From Neomonachus schauinslandi (lineage: Eukaryota > Chordata > Mammalia > Carnivora > Phocidae), in contig NC_058415.1 of NCBI RefSeq assembly GCF_002201575.2, forward strand, positions 62,926,614 to 62,990,613: a stretch of 64,000 bases of DNA, written 5' to 3'. Shown piece after piece: positions 21,290 to 32,799 of this stretch. The notes beneath the pieces were generated by a model. The model searched no databases. It was not told where the DNA came from and worked only from the letters and a program-made list of their open reading frames with translations. The position numbers and the translations under genes are program-made. Within the stretch, counting starts at the first letter, position 1; the number at the start of each line of letters is the position of its first letter.

Positions 21290-22289
21290 CAAGATTTAGA
21301 GAGCATACAAAACTATCTGCTGGAATGGAATCACAGAAAAAAGAGGCTAGAGGTATCAAAAAATGTCTCTGTGTCCAGCCTTCAAAGAAGACACTTTGAG
21401 ATCTAAGACTAGATGGGAAGCAGATGAGGTAATCCTCTTTACAGTTGTTTACATCTGAGGGACCCTATTTTCAGGGCGAAGCCTTTCCCATTTTCTTGTC
21501 CTGTGCCTTGGCTCTCCACTCAGAACACTGTCCTGTCTACACAGTTGTGCTGGGTTGGGAGGGATGTGACCCACTGAAACCAGTTCATTCCCACACACTT
21601 CTGACATGGCCAGCAGTGTCCAAGCCCTGTAGTGGGTTCTCCACAAGGATGAGTAAGAGCCAGGTTCTGTCTTCAAAGTATTCAGAGACTCGAAGGGGAG
21701 GTAGTTAAGCCACCAGTTTTAACAAGTGCTCTGCCAGAGGTAGGCTCAGGAGGCAGCAGGAGCGTGAAGGAAAGACATCTAATTAAGGCCACAGCCCTTG
21801 GAGTTGGGAAAGATTCCTAGGGAGACATCTTCACTATCTCTGGATGACACAGAAGTACTTTTAACCTTCTCTTTCAGAAGCGAGACTTCTACCTTTCCTT
21901 TAATCTTAATTAGGGACCGGTTATGGTTGTTACCTAACCCATTGGAGTGAAATAATCTAAACAGTAGCCATTTCCCTTTTATTAACAAAGTATTAGGAGT
22001 TAGGTTTCCCCCACTAGCCGTTAACATTCCCGGCATCCCATCTCCTGGAATAATGGAGTGGACGTAATAATGTAATCAACTCCGTTAATAAATTGATACT
22101 ATTTTTCTCCAAGGAGACAATCCTCATTATTGGAAACATAAAGCTTCCCAAGAAGGCCTTGGAGTCACAGCAGGAAGACTCCATGGGTTAGTGGAGTTAG
22201 TGTCTTCCTTATTGAAACTCCTTAATTGATAAAATGTTGTGGCCCCATAAAAATACTAGTGCAAATGTGTAAGCTCTTCTCCCTTTGTG
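21290..22289. other. MSANTD3 intron 2, unassigned
   Basis: About 1 kb with no repeat family I can name. Short open frames (up to 87 codons) have no family features. Confidence 0.5.
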
Positions 22290-23110
22290 TTCAGAGCTTC
22301 GGCCAATAAATATTTACTAGGCATCCTCTGTGTACCAAGATAAATAATTGGTGCCCAAGGATAAAAGAAATGAATAAGGCATGGTCCCAAAGTAATACTG
22401 GGATGCGGTAAGTGCTGTAACAGTAGAGTACTTGTAGAGAAAGGAGAGACCTGGGGTTTCACGGGTCCTGAACAAAGTACGGGTTGGGGGGAGGCTGAAA
22501 GGAGAGTCTGGACTAAGCACAGGTTTGCGCGAGTGTGGGGGCTGGGGTGGGGAGGCAAGAGAGAGGAATGGTTAGCCCAGCCTCAGGCTGAAGGAAGAGA
22601 GACAGAATTGTGAAAAAGAGCTTGGCCTTTATTTTTTAAATATTTTAAAAGATTTTATTTATTTATTAGAGCGAGGACGAGTAGGGGGTAGGAGCAGAGG
22701 GAGAAGCAGACTCCCCTCTGAGTGGGAAGCCTGACGCAGACTCAACCCCGGGACCCCGGGATCATGACCTGAGCCAAAGGCAGATGCTTGACTGACTGAG
22801 CCTCCCAGGCACCCCATTTTTTTTTTTTTTAAAGAGAGCATGGCCTTTAAAGAATGTGAAGTTTGTGGTAGGACTGTAGGGCGCCCAGAGTATTTTGAAG
22901 AGTAAGTCAAGAAAGATAAAGGAAGGCCAGAACCAGATTATGAGTGTTCCTTAGGGTGCAATGAAAACAGAGCCAAAGATGGGAACCTCAGGGGAATAGT
23001 AAAGGGGTGAGGAGGAGTGGGTGAAGCAAGAGTCTGAGTCCTGGAAGTAGGGTCGAGGAGGAGCAATCAGAGGGGAGGTGTAGAAAACTGAGCAGAGAGC
23101 CATGGTACAG
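22290..23110 (-). repeat. L2 3' region, interrupted
   Basis: Reverse L2: 'ccaataaatatttactaggcatcctctgtgtacc', 'atactgggatgcggtaagtgctg', then after the SINE 'ttttgaagagtaagtcaagaaagataaagg'. Split by the CAN-SINE at 22632-22815. Confidence 0.55.
22632..22815 (-). repeat. CAN-SINE
   Basis: Minus copy. The apparent duplication (aagagcttggccttta left, agagagcatggccttta right) is separated from the SINE head by an extra 15-T tract at 22817-22831. Confidence 0.92.
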
Positions 23111-23812
23111 AAGTAATAAATTTCAAGATTGTCAAGTGCTAGGGAGAGGTTACATAAGAGGGGCCCTGAAAAGTGTCTTTGAGATCTGAATATTGACCCC
23201 TAGATGGCAGTGCTAGAGGTAACAGCCAGATACCTGAGATTGCAGATGAATGGTGTGCTGGGAGGTTACGCCGGGGAATGTAGACTCACCTTTCTGGAAC
23301 ATCTGTAAGATGGCTATCCAGGATTAAGACCTATGACCAGAAAACAGAGCAGCAGGACCCCCGTGGAGATTGAACATAATACAACTTCACAGCTGGATGA
23401 GAGACTGAGAGAGGGCGATCAGACTGAGGGAGAACTTAATCTGAAAACCCACTGTTGGCCTCGAGTGTGGTCTTCTGCTTACTCTGAGTTGTGCACCCTC
23501 GTTGAGAACTTAGATCAACATAACAAGGTCTCCAGTTCTTTATCAGCACAGTCTCGGACCACTCTTCCCGGAGTTCACAGTTATAGACATGACAGGACAA
23601 AACCCTTTATTGTGACTTTTGAAGGGAATGTTGGTTTTAATTTGAGGGTTTTTCAAAATCCAGGCATGGCAAGGGTGCCCGTAGACATGCGGGCCAATGC
23701 AGACGCCGTTTCGGCTCCATCCTGTGACGGGGGACCTGTCATTTGAAATAGGATCAATTTACTCTCTGCCTGTAAAATCTTTGAACGTATGTTTTCTGCT
23801 ACTGTTTTTCAG
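23111..23812 (+). other. Intron 2 segment before MSANTD3 exon 3, with 137-codon open frame
   Basis: Single-copy-looking sequence. The open frame 23333-23746 (MTRKQSSRTPVEIEHNTTSQ...) has no domain I recognise and is not in the MSANTD3 frame. Its end lies 66 bp before the exon acceptor. Probably non-coding intron. Confidence 0.4.
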
Positions 23813-24222
23813 AATCATTTGCTGTTTCAAATAGAGAACTGTGCGATGATGAGAAAGAGTTCATACATTTTCCAGTGTGTGAGGGGACCTCTCAACCTGA
23901 ACCCTCGTGTTCAGCTGTCAGAATCACAGCCAATAAACACTACAGGAGCAAAACCTCTCAGGAAGGTGCTTTAAAAAAGATGCATGAGGAAGAACACCAT
24001 CAACAAATGTCCATCTTACAGCTGCAGCTGATACAAATGAATGAGGTGCATGTGGCCAAAATCCAGCAGATAGAGCGGGAGTGTGAGATGGCAGAGGAGG
24101 AGCACAGGATAAAAATGGAAGTTCTCAATAAAAAGAAGATGTATTGGGAAAGAAAGCTACAAACTTTCACCAAGGAGTGGCCTGTCTCCTCATTTAACCG
24201 GCCCTTTCCCAATTCACCCTAA
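23813..24222 (+). CDS. MSANTD3: MSANTD3 coding exon 2 of 2 (coiled-coil C terminus)
   Basis: The acceptor is TTTTTCAG ending at 23812. The first two bases complete codon 140 (G|AA, Glu), restoring ...SAAP-ESFAVSNREL..., the join expected for this protein. Residues 140-275 include an acidic patch (CDDEKEF) and a long predicted coiled coil at about 192-260 (GALKKMHEEEHHQQMSILQL through MYWERKLQTFTKEW) rich in Glu, Lys, Gln and Met heptads. The protein ends SSFNRPFPNSP. The total of 275 aa equals the family length, with no frameshift or internal stop. The coiled coil suggests self-association of the DNA-binding protein; this is inference. Confidence 0.97.
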
Positions 24223-25440
24223 GACTGCGGGGGTGGCTCCCCTGTAACCGATCCGGAACGTGAACTCGCGGTCAGGAACTCGTAACAGAGCTACAACTAG
24301 GAAACTTAGAGTGGTAGTAGTCTCGTATTTAAGAATACATTCAGGTGAACAGCCGCACCCCGTGTCCCCCGTCAGTGGCAAAGAAGCTGTTCCAGTCTCC
24401 TGAAAATGATCCCTATGAGTGCTAGAATTCTGAATGTAATGTCTCTTAAAATTAGAATTCGTACAAGAACCATGTGCGAGTGTTGTTGTTGTATTTTTTT
24501 AATCAGATTGCAAGTGTGACTATAAAGAAGTGTGGCTGGTTTTTTTTTTTTTTTTTTTAAGTAGACAGCAGAACTTTTCTCTCCAAATGAATCGGCTGCT
24601 GTTGAAAGCGGCTGAGAGCCCCGGGAGGCCACACGTTGCTTCTGCGGTGGTAGGGCTGTTGCTCAGAGCTTGCTGGAGGTCTTTAGGGGACCTCCCTGAG
24701 AGCCATGCACACAGCACCTCTTGTTTTTTTGTTTTGTTTTTGTTTTCCAGTGGCGTTCTTTGAGTGGCTTTCCCGATTTTAAACAGTCCAGCATTTGGAA
24801 GGATATTTTCTAATGTGGCTCATAAGCTGCCTTTGAAGGCCTTTCCCCAAATAGTGGCTCCAACAGTGGTAGCTTTGGTGGAACTAAAGCTGTAACTGCT
24901 TTGAGGGAGACACGTTCATTTAGATTTCTACGATCTGTCATGTCTCTTTTATTAAAAGATAAGACTTGCAATTTTATAGTCACACTGTGTATGTTTTTTA
25001 AAGGTGCTGCCTCCCCCACTGTGCTCGTTTTTTGCTTTCCTTCTGTAGTGTCCTCCCAACTTTGTGCTACTGAGTTAATGGTGCCCTGTTTTTAATCTCC
25101 AGCCACCTAGGGAAAGGCCCTTCCTTCACCGTGCTCATGGTGCTACCCAACAGTAATGCTATGTAGTTTGCATTGCACAGTTAGCATTGGGCTTCTTAAG
25201 AACCCATTACCAACATATTTGGAAATATGGATGGGAAAATGGATATTTTGGTTGAGTTGTGATAGAGCTTCTCCTGTAGCCTGGTGTTGAAAACAGTTCT
25301 GGGACGTTGGGCACGGCAGTCGCTGGAACAAGCAAAGTGACACCATATGCCAAGGCAGGTCAGCAGTTTCTGAGTGTGAAATGTCAAGGCCATGTGGTGG
25401 GAAAGAAAAGTATGTGTGGCAGAGGCTATGTTGGGAGTGT
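24223..25440 (+). other. MSANTD3: MSANTD3 3' UTR and downstream sequence
   Basis: The 3' UTR begins directly after the stop. The first polyadenylation-like hexamer is ATTAAA at 24951-24956; a canonical AATAAA occurs only at 26434-26439. The true end cannot be decided. A T-tract at 24539-24558 may be a decayed tail. No repeat recognised otherwise. Confidence 0.5.
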
Positions 25441-25560
25441 AGGGCTGGGAGTCAGGGCCTGAATTCTGATCACGGCTCTGCCTCAACGTGCTGTGTGACC
25501 TGGGGTAACTCCTTTTAATCCGTGGCTCTGGTCTTTCCTGTCCAAACGACAAGGAAGTCG
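25441..25560 (+). repeat. MIR
   Basis: 'ctgggagtcagggcctgaattctgatcacggctctgcc', 'tgtgtgacctggggtaactcc'. Confidence 0.8.
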
Positions 25561-26505
25561 GTCTGGATAATGTTCAGAATCTGCTGCAACTCCTTGACTG
25601 TGGTATGGTCTGCACAGCCTTGGATGGGTACCGCTAAGATCACAGTTGTCCAGAGGGTATGGGTCAACAGGGAAGAATTGATTACTGCATTGGCTCAGCT
25701 TCCAGCCCTCATAATTTTGGAATTTGGGTCCCAGGGACTGTAAGTTCAGTAAGATAAACATACACATGTTATTGATGCACTGCATAAAACTTAAGTGGAT
25801 ATCAGTTTATTCTCTACTCTGATATTTTAAATATCTTAGAGGAACCGGTGATTTGAAGGAAAGGTGTGAAGACTAGTCTTTGAAAGGAAGGATCCTTTTG
25901 AAAGGATATGTGTTCTTCGTTTAGTTTTTACCAAATGGACCCTTTAGACAAGACACATCTGGATAAAGTCCCAAGCTTAAATGGTTTATGGGAGACAGGA
26001 CTTGACTCTTCGTGCCCTCCCACCCCCTCAGGATTAGGGCAGGGAACAGCAGGCCCTCAACACAGATGTGAACTGAGAGAAGTTTTGCTTTGCTTTACCT
26101 ACTGATCCATCTGGAAATCTTGTTAATATGCAGCTTCTAGAGTGGGACCTGAGATTTTGCATTTCTTACAAGCCCCCAGGTTATGCCAGTTCTGCCTGCC
26201 TGGTCACCACACTTCGTGTAGCAAGGTTTCAGAGGACTCTCTGAAATTTTTACTTATTCTCTCCGCGCCCCCCCCCCCCCAAATTGGGTTAGGTATACTT
26301 TGTGTACAGCAGTGTGCCCGATATTATCCTCTCTCAGAACTTATCACTTAAGCACACAACCATGCAGAACACAACACAAAACATGCTCACATACATAACG
26401 AAACTATAAAAACATGGAACTGATTCCTAACCAAATAAAGGATAATGAAACCAGAAGCCTAAAGCACCTTGCTCTACTGTTAATGGTATTTATGAGTCTA
26501 TAACA
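25561..26505. other. Downstream of MSANTD3, unassigned
   Basis: Includes a 13-C tract near 26269-26281 and AATAAA at 26434-26439. 26100-26240 ('ctagagtgggacctgagattttgcatttcttacaagcccccagg') is MER5-like. Confidence 0.5.
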
Positions 26506-26680
26506 GTAGTTTTCAACCTGGGCTATGCATTAGAAATAGTATTTTATAAATAATTAGTCCCACCTGGTCCCACTCCCAGAAGATTCTGATTCTGTTAACC
26601 TGGGTTGGGGCCTGGTCCTCCACATTTTTTGAAAACTTTATTGTAGATTACATCATTGGGACTGAGAACCAATGGTGTAG
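26506..26680 (-). mobile_element. MER5-like hAT-Charlie fragment
   Basis: 'cagtagttttcaacctgggctatgcattagaa', 'tcccagaagattctgattctg' and 'gactgagaaccaatg' give paired ends of a degraded MER5-type element. Confidence 0.6.
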
Positions 26681-26850
26681 AGCTCACAGATATGTCTCAT
26701 TTGATCCTTAATCTTGTGAGGTCGTGCACAAGTGAGGAAATGATGCTCAGAGGAGAATCATCTGGTACCAAACCAGTAGCTAGTAAACGGCAAAGCAGAA
26801 GCTCAGTCCCAGGTCTCTCGACTCCAAAACAAATAGTCCCACCTGTCTGC
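26681..26850 (-). repeat. MIR, diverged
   Basis: 'catttgatccttaatcttgtgagg', 'gaggaaatgatgctcagagg', 'gctagtaaacggcaaagc' follow reverse MIR order. 26851-27099 is unassigned. Confidence 0.55.
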
Positions 26851-27099
26851 CCATCCCATCCCTCAGTTATAGCAAGGATTTGTTTTATCCTGAGAGCCAG
26901 ATCACACCTATAGTGTACTTTGGTGTCTCCATTCATGGACAGGTACATGTTCATTTCACTGTTGAGCAGCTCCTTGCCTGAGGTGGAAATGCAAAAGCAT
27001 TTCTTGGTAGGTGCTTTAGGAAACAAATTTTAAGACTGTTCACCATCCCCCACCCGGCCAAATCATGGATACAGCCCAGTAGGGGAGGTGAGACGTACA

Positions 27100-27560
27100 C
27101 AGCTGTCCTGGACGCCATTAGTGCATGTCTTCAAGTGCATCTGCAGCTCAGAGCAAATGGCACTTCCTCCAGGAGGAAGGAAAGCTTCCTGGGGGAGGGG
27201 CATCTGAGCTAAGTTCTTTAGAGCTGGCATTTGGACAGGCGGAGATTCAGAAAGAGGAGAACCTTTGCTAGATGCAAGGTCCTGTTGGAAGATTCAAGAT
27301 GATGAGACCCATAACCGGGCGGCAGTGAGAACATGGTGAATTTCCAAATTGGGCAGTAGCATGATCAACGCTGTGCTCCAGGACGAAGGTGAGAAGGTGC
27401 AACTGAGTTCAGAGAGGACTGGAGCCCAGAAGATGAGGTAGGAGGGTCTGGCCCTGGTTAGGATGAGATGATAGGAGGATCTAGAGGAGGCTGTAGTCAG
27501 ACTGAGGGAGACCAATGTGAAGGGCACTGCAGAGGTGGAATCTGTCAGGCTTGGCAGTTG
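27100..27560 (-). repeat. L2 3' coding/UTR region
   Basis: Reverse L2: 'cacttcctccaggaggaaggaaagcttcc', 'aggatgagatgataggaggatctagaggaggctgtag'. 27561-28145 beyond it is unassigned apart from a T-tract (28120-28135). Confidence 0.55.
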
Positions 27561-28160
27561 ATTGCTTTTGTGGGAGAGGAGGGGTGAGGTGTTATAAAGC
27601 TAGATGCCTGGAAGAATAATGTTGCCGATTGAAATAAAGGCAGAAAGGATGCATTTCTGGCTCTGACCCAACCCAGGAGAGGCCGAGAGATGAATGAATG
27701 CTGTTGCCTGCCACTCAGCCTCAAACGCGAGCACCTCCACCCATCTCTGCTTTGCTTGTCCCCTCTTCGCTCTGACTTCTGCCTCTTCTCCCTGTCCATC
27801 CGACACTTTAGCCCCTCCTTGGGTCCTTGTCAGCCCCCTCATTTAGTGCTGCCTCTGCCCCCAGTACCTCCATTGCAGCGGGTGGTGCATGTCACCATCT
27901 CTTATGATGGCTTTGTGCTAGAAAGATCAGAAAAGGTTTTCTCCTTAGTGTCCCATGTTGTATAAAGGGGCATTGGCTGATAGGGGCTGGCAATCCCCAT
28001 GTATGCCTATCACAGCCCCTTTACAAAAGTCAAACATGGAATCCTACCCTGTTATGCAGCAAAAATTTTAGGGGATGTTTTAGGAATTTTGCAGAAAGAA
28101 TCTTAAAATGCACTGGCTTTTTTTTTTTTTTTTAGAAGAAGAAGAAAGAGAATAGAGGGA

Positions 28161-28361
28161 GGGGTGCCTGGGTGGCTCAGTCGTTGGGTGTCTGCCTTCA
28201 GCTCAGGTCATGGTCCCAGGGTCCTGGGATTGAGCCCTGCATCGGGCTCCCTGCTCCGTGGGGAGTCTGCTTCTCCCTCTCCCACTCCCCCTGCTTGTGT
28301 TCCCTCTCTTGCTGTGTCTCTGTCAAATACATAAATAAAATCTTAAAAAAAAAAAAAAGGG
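28161..28361 (+). repeat. CAN-SINE
   Basis: Plus copy, young type. Perfect 15-bp TSD aagagaatagaggga at 28146-28160 and 28362-28376. Confidence 0.95.
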
Positions 28362-28376
28362 AAGAGAATAGAGGGA

Positions 28377-29039
28377 GAGAGGTGGTGTGGTGGCCGAGTG
28401 CATTTGAGTTGTCAACAGCCTCTGCAGTGTCAGGTCAATTACATCAGCACTTGGTCTGGACTAGGGGAAAGGAATGGCTCTGCCTCCTGGGAATGTCAGA
28501 AGGACCTGATAATTTTATTTGGCAAAGCCACCAGGAATGGTTCTGTAATATCATTGCTAAGAATTACCCTTTTAATAGCATTTCTGGATGTCTGAGCTTT
28601 TCAGATGGAGTGACACTTCTTTTCTGCCGTGGGTTTCCTTTGTGTTGGGCTGCTTCCAGCCAGTCCTCCTGTTCTTCCTCACCCTTGCATTGATATCAAT
28701 TCATATTTTCTGTCTTTTGCCTTCCCGGCCCTGTTCCTCCAACCCCTCCTGCACCCACAACAACTCCCACTCTCCCCTGTTTTAGAGGTGGAGTCACATG
28801 AGAATGTGTGTGAGGGAAACACCTGCCAAAGGGCAGCACATTCAACATGTATCAACAAGGTAGAGTGTAGCCTTAGACTAGCCAAACTATGGACAACTGC
28901 TTCCGGGCTGCATCTGCTACATTTGTGTTGGTGGGACTCAGAAGTCATGGGAAAGATCACCAGTGATCCGTGACAGCAACAAATTCTTTTCCTAATCGTG
29001 CCATATATTATGCCCTTCAACACAATCTATTAATCTTTG
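28377..29039. other. Intergenic, unassigned
   Basis: Possible MIR trace at 28380-28430 ('ggtggtgtggtggccgagtgc'). Otherwise nothing recognised. Confidence 0.5.
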
Positions 29040-29160
29040 CCTCCATTTCTCCATCTGTGAAAGTGGTGTAATACTTATCTACCTCCCTTAAATGTTGTGA
29101 AGATTAGTCTTTGTTAGTAAAGCACTTTTGAAATAAAGAGTGATGTAAAGCATTTTAACA
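29040..29160 (+). repeat. MIR 3' half
   Basis: 'cctccatttctccatctgtgaaagtgg', 'taaatgttgtgaagattagtc', 'gtaaagcacttttgaaat'. Confidence 0.7.
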
Positions 29161-29645
29161 TTGTTGTCATTGTGATGTGGATGCCCTCCTGTAGAGAGGC
29201 TGCCTTCTAGGGGAAGTACCCCAGGTACACTGTGGTTTAGGAACACTCAGTATAGAAAACTTCCATTAACGGATCCAAGAGTGGGATTATTTTCTTTGTG
29301 AAAAATTTCAACATGACATTTCTTCAACAGCCCTTTGGTGCATTTAGAATGAGATTCAATTTATAGAAGAGTGATTGAAGTAAGATTTAAAGAACATATC
29401 TATTGAACCTCCATTACCCACTATAACTATTGGGTTTGCAAGCTGACTGTTACCCTAACAGCGCAGTTTATCATCACTGGGTAGAAAACTTCTAATCCTA
29501 CATTCTCCAGATATCCAGATTATGTGTGAAGGTTTTATCACTGTTGCCACTCCTTGGAATGAACAGAATGGTGATCCCGCTGCTTCTGAATGAGAGGATC
29601 AGAAACTCTAGTTCTACTTGCAAAATGCCCTCAGAGCACTGCCAG
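29161..29645. other. Intergenic, unassigned
   Basis: No repeat or gene recognised. Confidence 0.5.
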
Positions 29646-29693
29646 AGAGAGAGAGAGAGAGAGAGAGAGTGTGTGTGTGTGTGTGTGTGTGTA
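29646..29693. repeat. Compound (GA)n(GT)n microsatellite
   Basis: About 12 GA units followed directly by about 11 GT units, switching purine-purine to purine-pyrimidine alternation. Confidence 0.97.
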
Positions 29694-30549
29694 AGATTAA
29701 CCATGTACCTTCATTAAAGGCCTCAGAGTGGGAAGTTCTCTATCCATAAACATGGACTCCCTTTCTTAACTCCTGGTGACTGCCAAGAGATTTAATTGGG
29801 TTCTGGTTTGAGTTTTCTTTTTACGGGTTTGTTGGGGGGAAAAAATTCCAAACCCTGTTATTTGGGAAGTTGGTTATTTTTGGTAAAAAGGGTACTTGTT
29901 ACAGAGAAAATACTGTAAGTAGACATAGAAGTTAAGGTTTCAGTTTTTTGTCCCATCTTCTGGTTCAGCTTCCAGAGTAACCAAGAAGTAAGCTCAGAGG
30001 TTGGCGCTCTGCTGGTGAGATGCATATGGATCTAGATTCTTATCCTTGAGTCTCCAAGAGTATCTTTGGATGGGCTAGTATTAGATCCTCTGCAGGACTG
30101 GAGGGTGGTCAGTCCAGCCACTCAACCACTGGGAAGTCGGGGGGTAGCTGGGCAGATCTACTCTAATGTGGTCACTCTGAGCCCCAGGCTGAAGGGGCAG
30201 CTCTTCTCATTGTGAAGGCAAAAGTACAAGAAGACAAGCCCAACTGTGGAAGCACATTTCAAATTTCAGTGTTAAATCTGCTAATATTTCCTTGGCCAAA
30301 GCAAGTGACTGATATTTCCTTGGCCAAAGTCAAGGGGAGGGAAGTAGAGTCCTCCTAAGAAGGTGAGGGGAAGAGGTGAATATTTTGAGCAACAATCTAA
30401 TCTGCCACAGTATCAAAGGGAACCCATGGAATACCAAGGAGTTGAGATAATATAAGTCAAAGAACAGAGCATCTAGGAAGAAATGCATCCCTGTTTTTCA
30501 TCTTCTACTGAGGCACCCCTTCCTTACTTCTTTCCTTCGTCTCTCTTTT
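29694..30549. other. Intergenic, unassigned
   Basis: Contains one local tandem duplication: atatttccttggccaaag at 30284-30301 and 30312-30329 (period 28). No gene seen. Confidence 0.55.
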
Positions 30550-30690
30550 GGGGGAGAAGGCTTTAAAACAGTGATGATAATAAGTAATAGGGACGTTGGA
30601 TTAAATGAGTAGTATGTGTTTAGTTCTGTGCATTTAGAACAGAGCATGGCACATAAACACTAAGTTTTAGTCATTATTTTTTTCTCTCAA
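30550..30690 (+). repeat. MIR 3' half
   Basis: 'ttggattaaatgagtagtatgtg', 'agaacagagcatggcacataaacac'. Confidence 0.65.
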
Positions 30691-30778
30691 GTTTATATGG
30701 CTTCTAAATGGGGCCATAGAGATTTGAACTCAAGTGGCCTGGAGCTGGACCTCATGCTTTTAGGAATCAAAATACACA

Positions 30779-30889
30779 TGGGGCGCCTGGCTGGCTCAGT
30801 CAGTAGAACATGCAACTCTTGATCTCGGAGTTGTGAGTTCAAGCCTTATGTTGAGTGCAGAGATTACTTAAAAATAAAAAACCTTAAAA
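30779..30889 (+). repeat. Short tRNA-Lys-like CAN-SINE
   Basis: Compact form: 'ggctggctcagtcagtagaacatgcaactcttgatctcgg' closely resembles tRNA-Lys from acceptor through anticodon arm. TSD gaatcaaaatacaca (30764-30778) and gaatcgtaatacaca (30890-30904), two mismatches. Confidence 0.92.
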
Positions 30890-30899
30890 GAATCGTAAT

Positions 30900-31015
30900 A
30901 CACAGACTTTCTATTCAGAGCCTGTGTTCAAATCTTAGTTTTGCAGAGTGTGACCTCCTGAGTATCAGACTAATCAATAATACCCCAATAATGTCCCAAG
31001 ATTGCTATAATGATT
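30900..31015 (+). repeat. MIR, diverged
   Basis: 'ttcagagcctgtgttcaaatcttagttttgc' and 'gtgtgacctcctgagt'. 31016-31359 unassigned. Confidence 0.6.
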
Positions 31016-31359
31016 ATATGAGAATACAAATATGGAAGAGCCATATAAACTATAAAATTAAAAATTAAAAAGAGGAGTCCCTAAAACTCTCTTCTGATAT
31101 TCTGTATTACAAGAGAATCCCAGACTCTCTTCTGACATCACAGAACTTCCTCTTAGTTTCTCCTTCCAGCCTCCCCTCTCCGACACTCCCTGAGTACACT
31201 CATCAGTCTCTGTTTCAGAACCTGGCTCAGTGCATTACTTCCATTGATCCCTCTAGCTGGAGTCTACCAGCCTCTCTACAACCCCTTCCCATCACCTATG
31301 CTGCTGAAGTGTCACCCATTCTTCAAAGTCAAATGACACAAGGACACACCCCTGAAACC

Positions 31360-31480
31360 TGGGCTGTGGTCCCAGGTTTGCTGGTAACTCATCATACGAG
31401 TGAGGACAAGTTACTAGGTCTTTCTCAGTATTAATTTCCTTGTTTGTAAAATAAGGACGTTGGAGGAGAGGATTTCTAAA
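31360..31480 (+). repeat. MIR, diverged
   Basis: 'gtgaggacaagttactaggtctttctcagtattaatttccttgtttgtaaaataagg'. 31481-31684 unassigned. Confidence 0.6.
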
Positions 31481-31701
31481 TTCCCTTCCCCTGTTCTCAT
31501 TAGTCTAATTCTCATGTTAAACTAATCTTTTCAATTTACTGCATGTAACCCAAATTTTCAATTTAGCATTCTCTTTAACAGATAACCTGCACATAAATGG
31601 AATTCAAATACTGCATCCAAGGTTGAACGCTCCATTTGTAAAAGTTATTGATATTAGGATAATGATTGTACTTAAATTGTTTCTAAAACAATCCAAGTAC
31701 A

Positions 31702-31913
31702 GGGGCGCCTGGGTGGCTCAGTCATTGAGCATCTGCCTTTGGCTCAGGTCATGATCTCAGGGTCCTGGGATCGAGTCCCGTATCGGGCTCTCTGCTCAGT
31801 GGGAAGCCTGCTTCTCCCTCTCCCACTCCCCCTGCTTGTTTTCCCTCTCTCGCTGTCTTCTCTCTCTGTCACATAAATAAATAAAAATAAAAAATCTTTA
31901 AAAAAATAAAAAT
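31702..31913 (+). repeat. CAN-SINE
   Basis: Plus copy with a long, A-rich compound tail. 17-bp TSD aaaacaatccaagtaca (31685-31701) and aaaacaatctaagtaca (31914-31930). Confidence 0.95.
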
Positions 31914-32206
31914 AAAACAATCTAAGTACATTCAGTACCAGAGCTTCTATATAATGGTCACAAAAGGGTTGCTACTTCCCAAAATGTAATTTTCCCAACA
32001 AAATGTAATTGGTACTGTTTCCTTTAGCTTTCAAGTTGCCCAATTCTATAGATGATAGAATACTTCTGTTTTACAAATTGCCCTCTTCTAAGGCAATAAT
32101 GTGTAAACTTTTGCATATGTTTTTAAAATTCCTATCAGTTGATTTTGGGAGATGACATCCCTTGTAAAACCAGGGGTGTCTGAAACCTACTTCAAGTGAA
32201 GGAAGG

Positions 32207-32580
32207 AAGGGAGTTAGCATTTATTGAACATATTCTGTGGGTCTAGGCACATTTGTATATTATTTCATTTAATTCTTAAAGTACTCTGCAGTAATAGGTA
32301 ATATCTTCTATATTTTATTTTTTTAAAGATTTATTTATTTGAGCGGGGGAGGGGCAGAGGGAGAGGAAGAGAGAGAATCTCAAGCAGACTCTCTGCTAAG
32401 CACGGAACCCGACGCGGGGCTTGATCTCAAGACCCTGACATCATGACCTGAGCTGAAACCAAGAGTTAGATGCTCAGCCATCTGAGCCACCCAGGTGCCC
32501 CTCATCTATATTTTGAATGAAATGAAGATTGGAGAGGTTAAGTGACTTGTTCAAAATCACATACCTGAACTGTACACTTA
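32207..32580 (-). repeat. MIR split by a SINE
   Basis: Reverse MIR: 'gttagcatttattgaacatattctgtgggtctaggc' on the left and 'ggagaggttaagtgacttgttcaaaatcacata' on the right of the inserted SINE. Confidence 0.75.
32317..32504 (-). repeat. CAN-SINE
   Basis: Minus copy. TSD tctatatttt at 32307-32316 and 32505-32514. Confidence 0.94.
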
Positions 32581-32596
32581 AAAATGGTTAAAATGG

Positions 32597-32783
32597 AGGG
32601 CGCCTAGGTGGCTCAGTCAGTTAAGCATCTGCCTTCAGCTCTGGTCATGATCTCAGGGTCCTAGGATTGAGACCCTCGTGGGCTCCCTGCTCAGTGGGGA
32701 GTCTGTCCCTCTCCTTCTGCCCCTCCCCCAATTCGTGCTCTCTCTCTCTCTCTCTCTCTCAAATAAATGAATAAAGTCTTTTC
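32597..32783 (+). repeat. CAN-SINE A of a serial pair
   Basis: Plus copy bounded by aaaatggttaaaatgg at 32581-32596 and 32784-32799. Confidence 0.95.
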
Positions 32784-32799
32784 AAAATGGTTAAAATGG

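Noticed and set aside
28172..28693. 173-codon open frame
   Set aside because: The first third is translated CAN-SINE and the rest has no recognisable domain or splice context.
29646..29693. CRISPR-like or regular array
   Set aside because: It is a simple GA/GT microsatellite in a vertebrate intergenic region; there are no spacers.
30779..30889. tRNA-Lys gene-like sequence
   Set aside because: SINE tail and flanking target duplication show a retroposed SINE; the acceptor stem is not intact.
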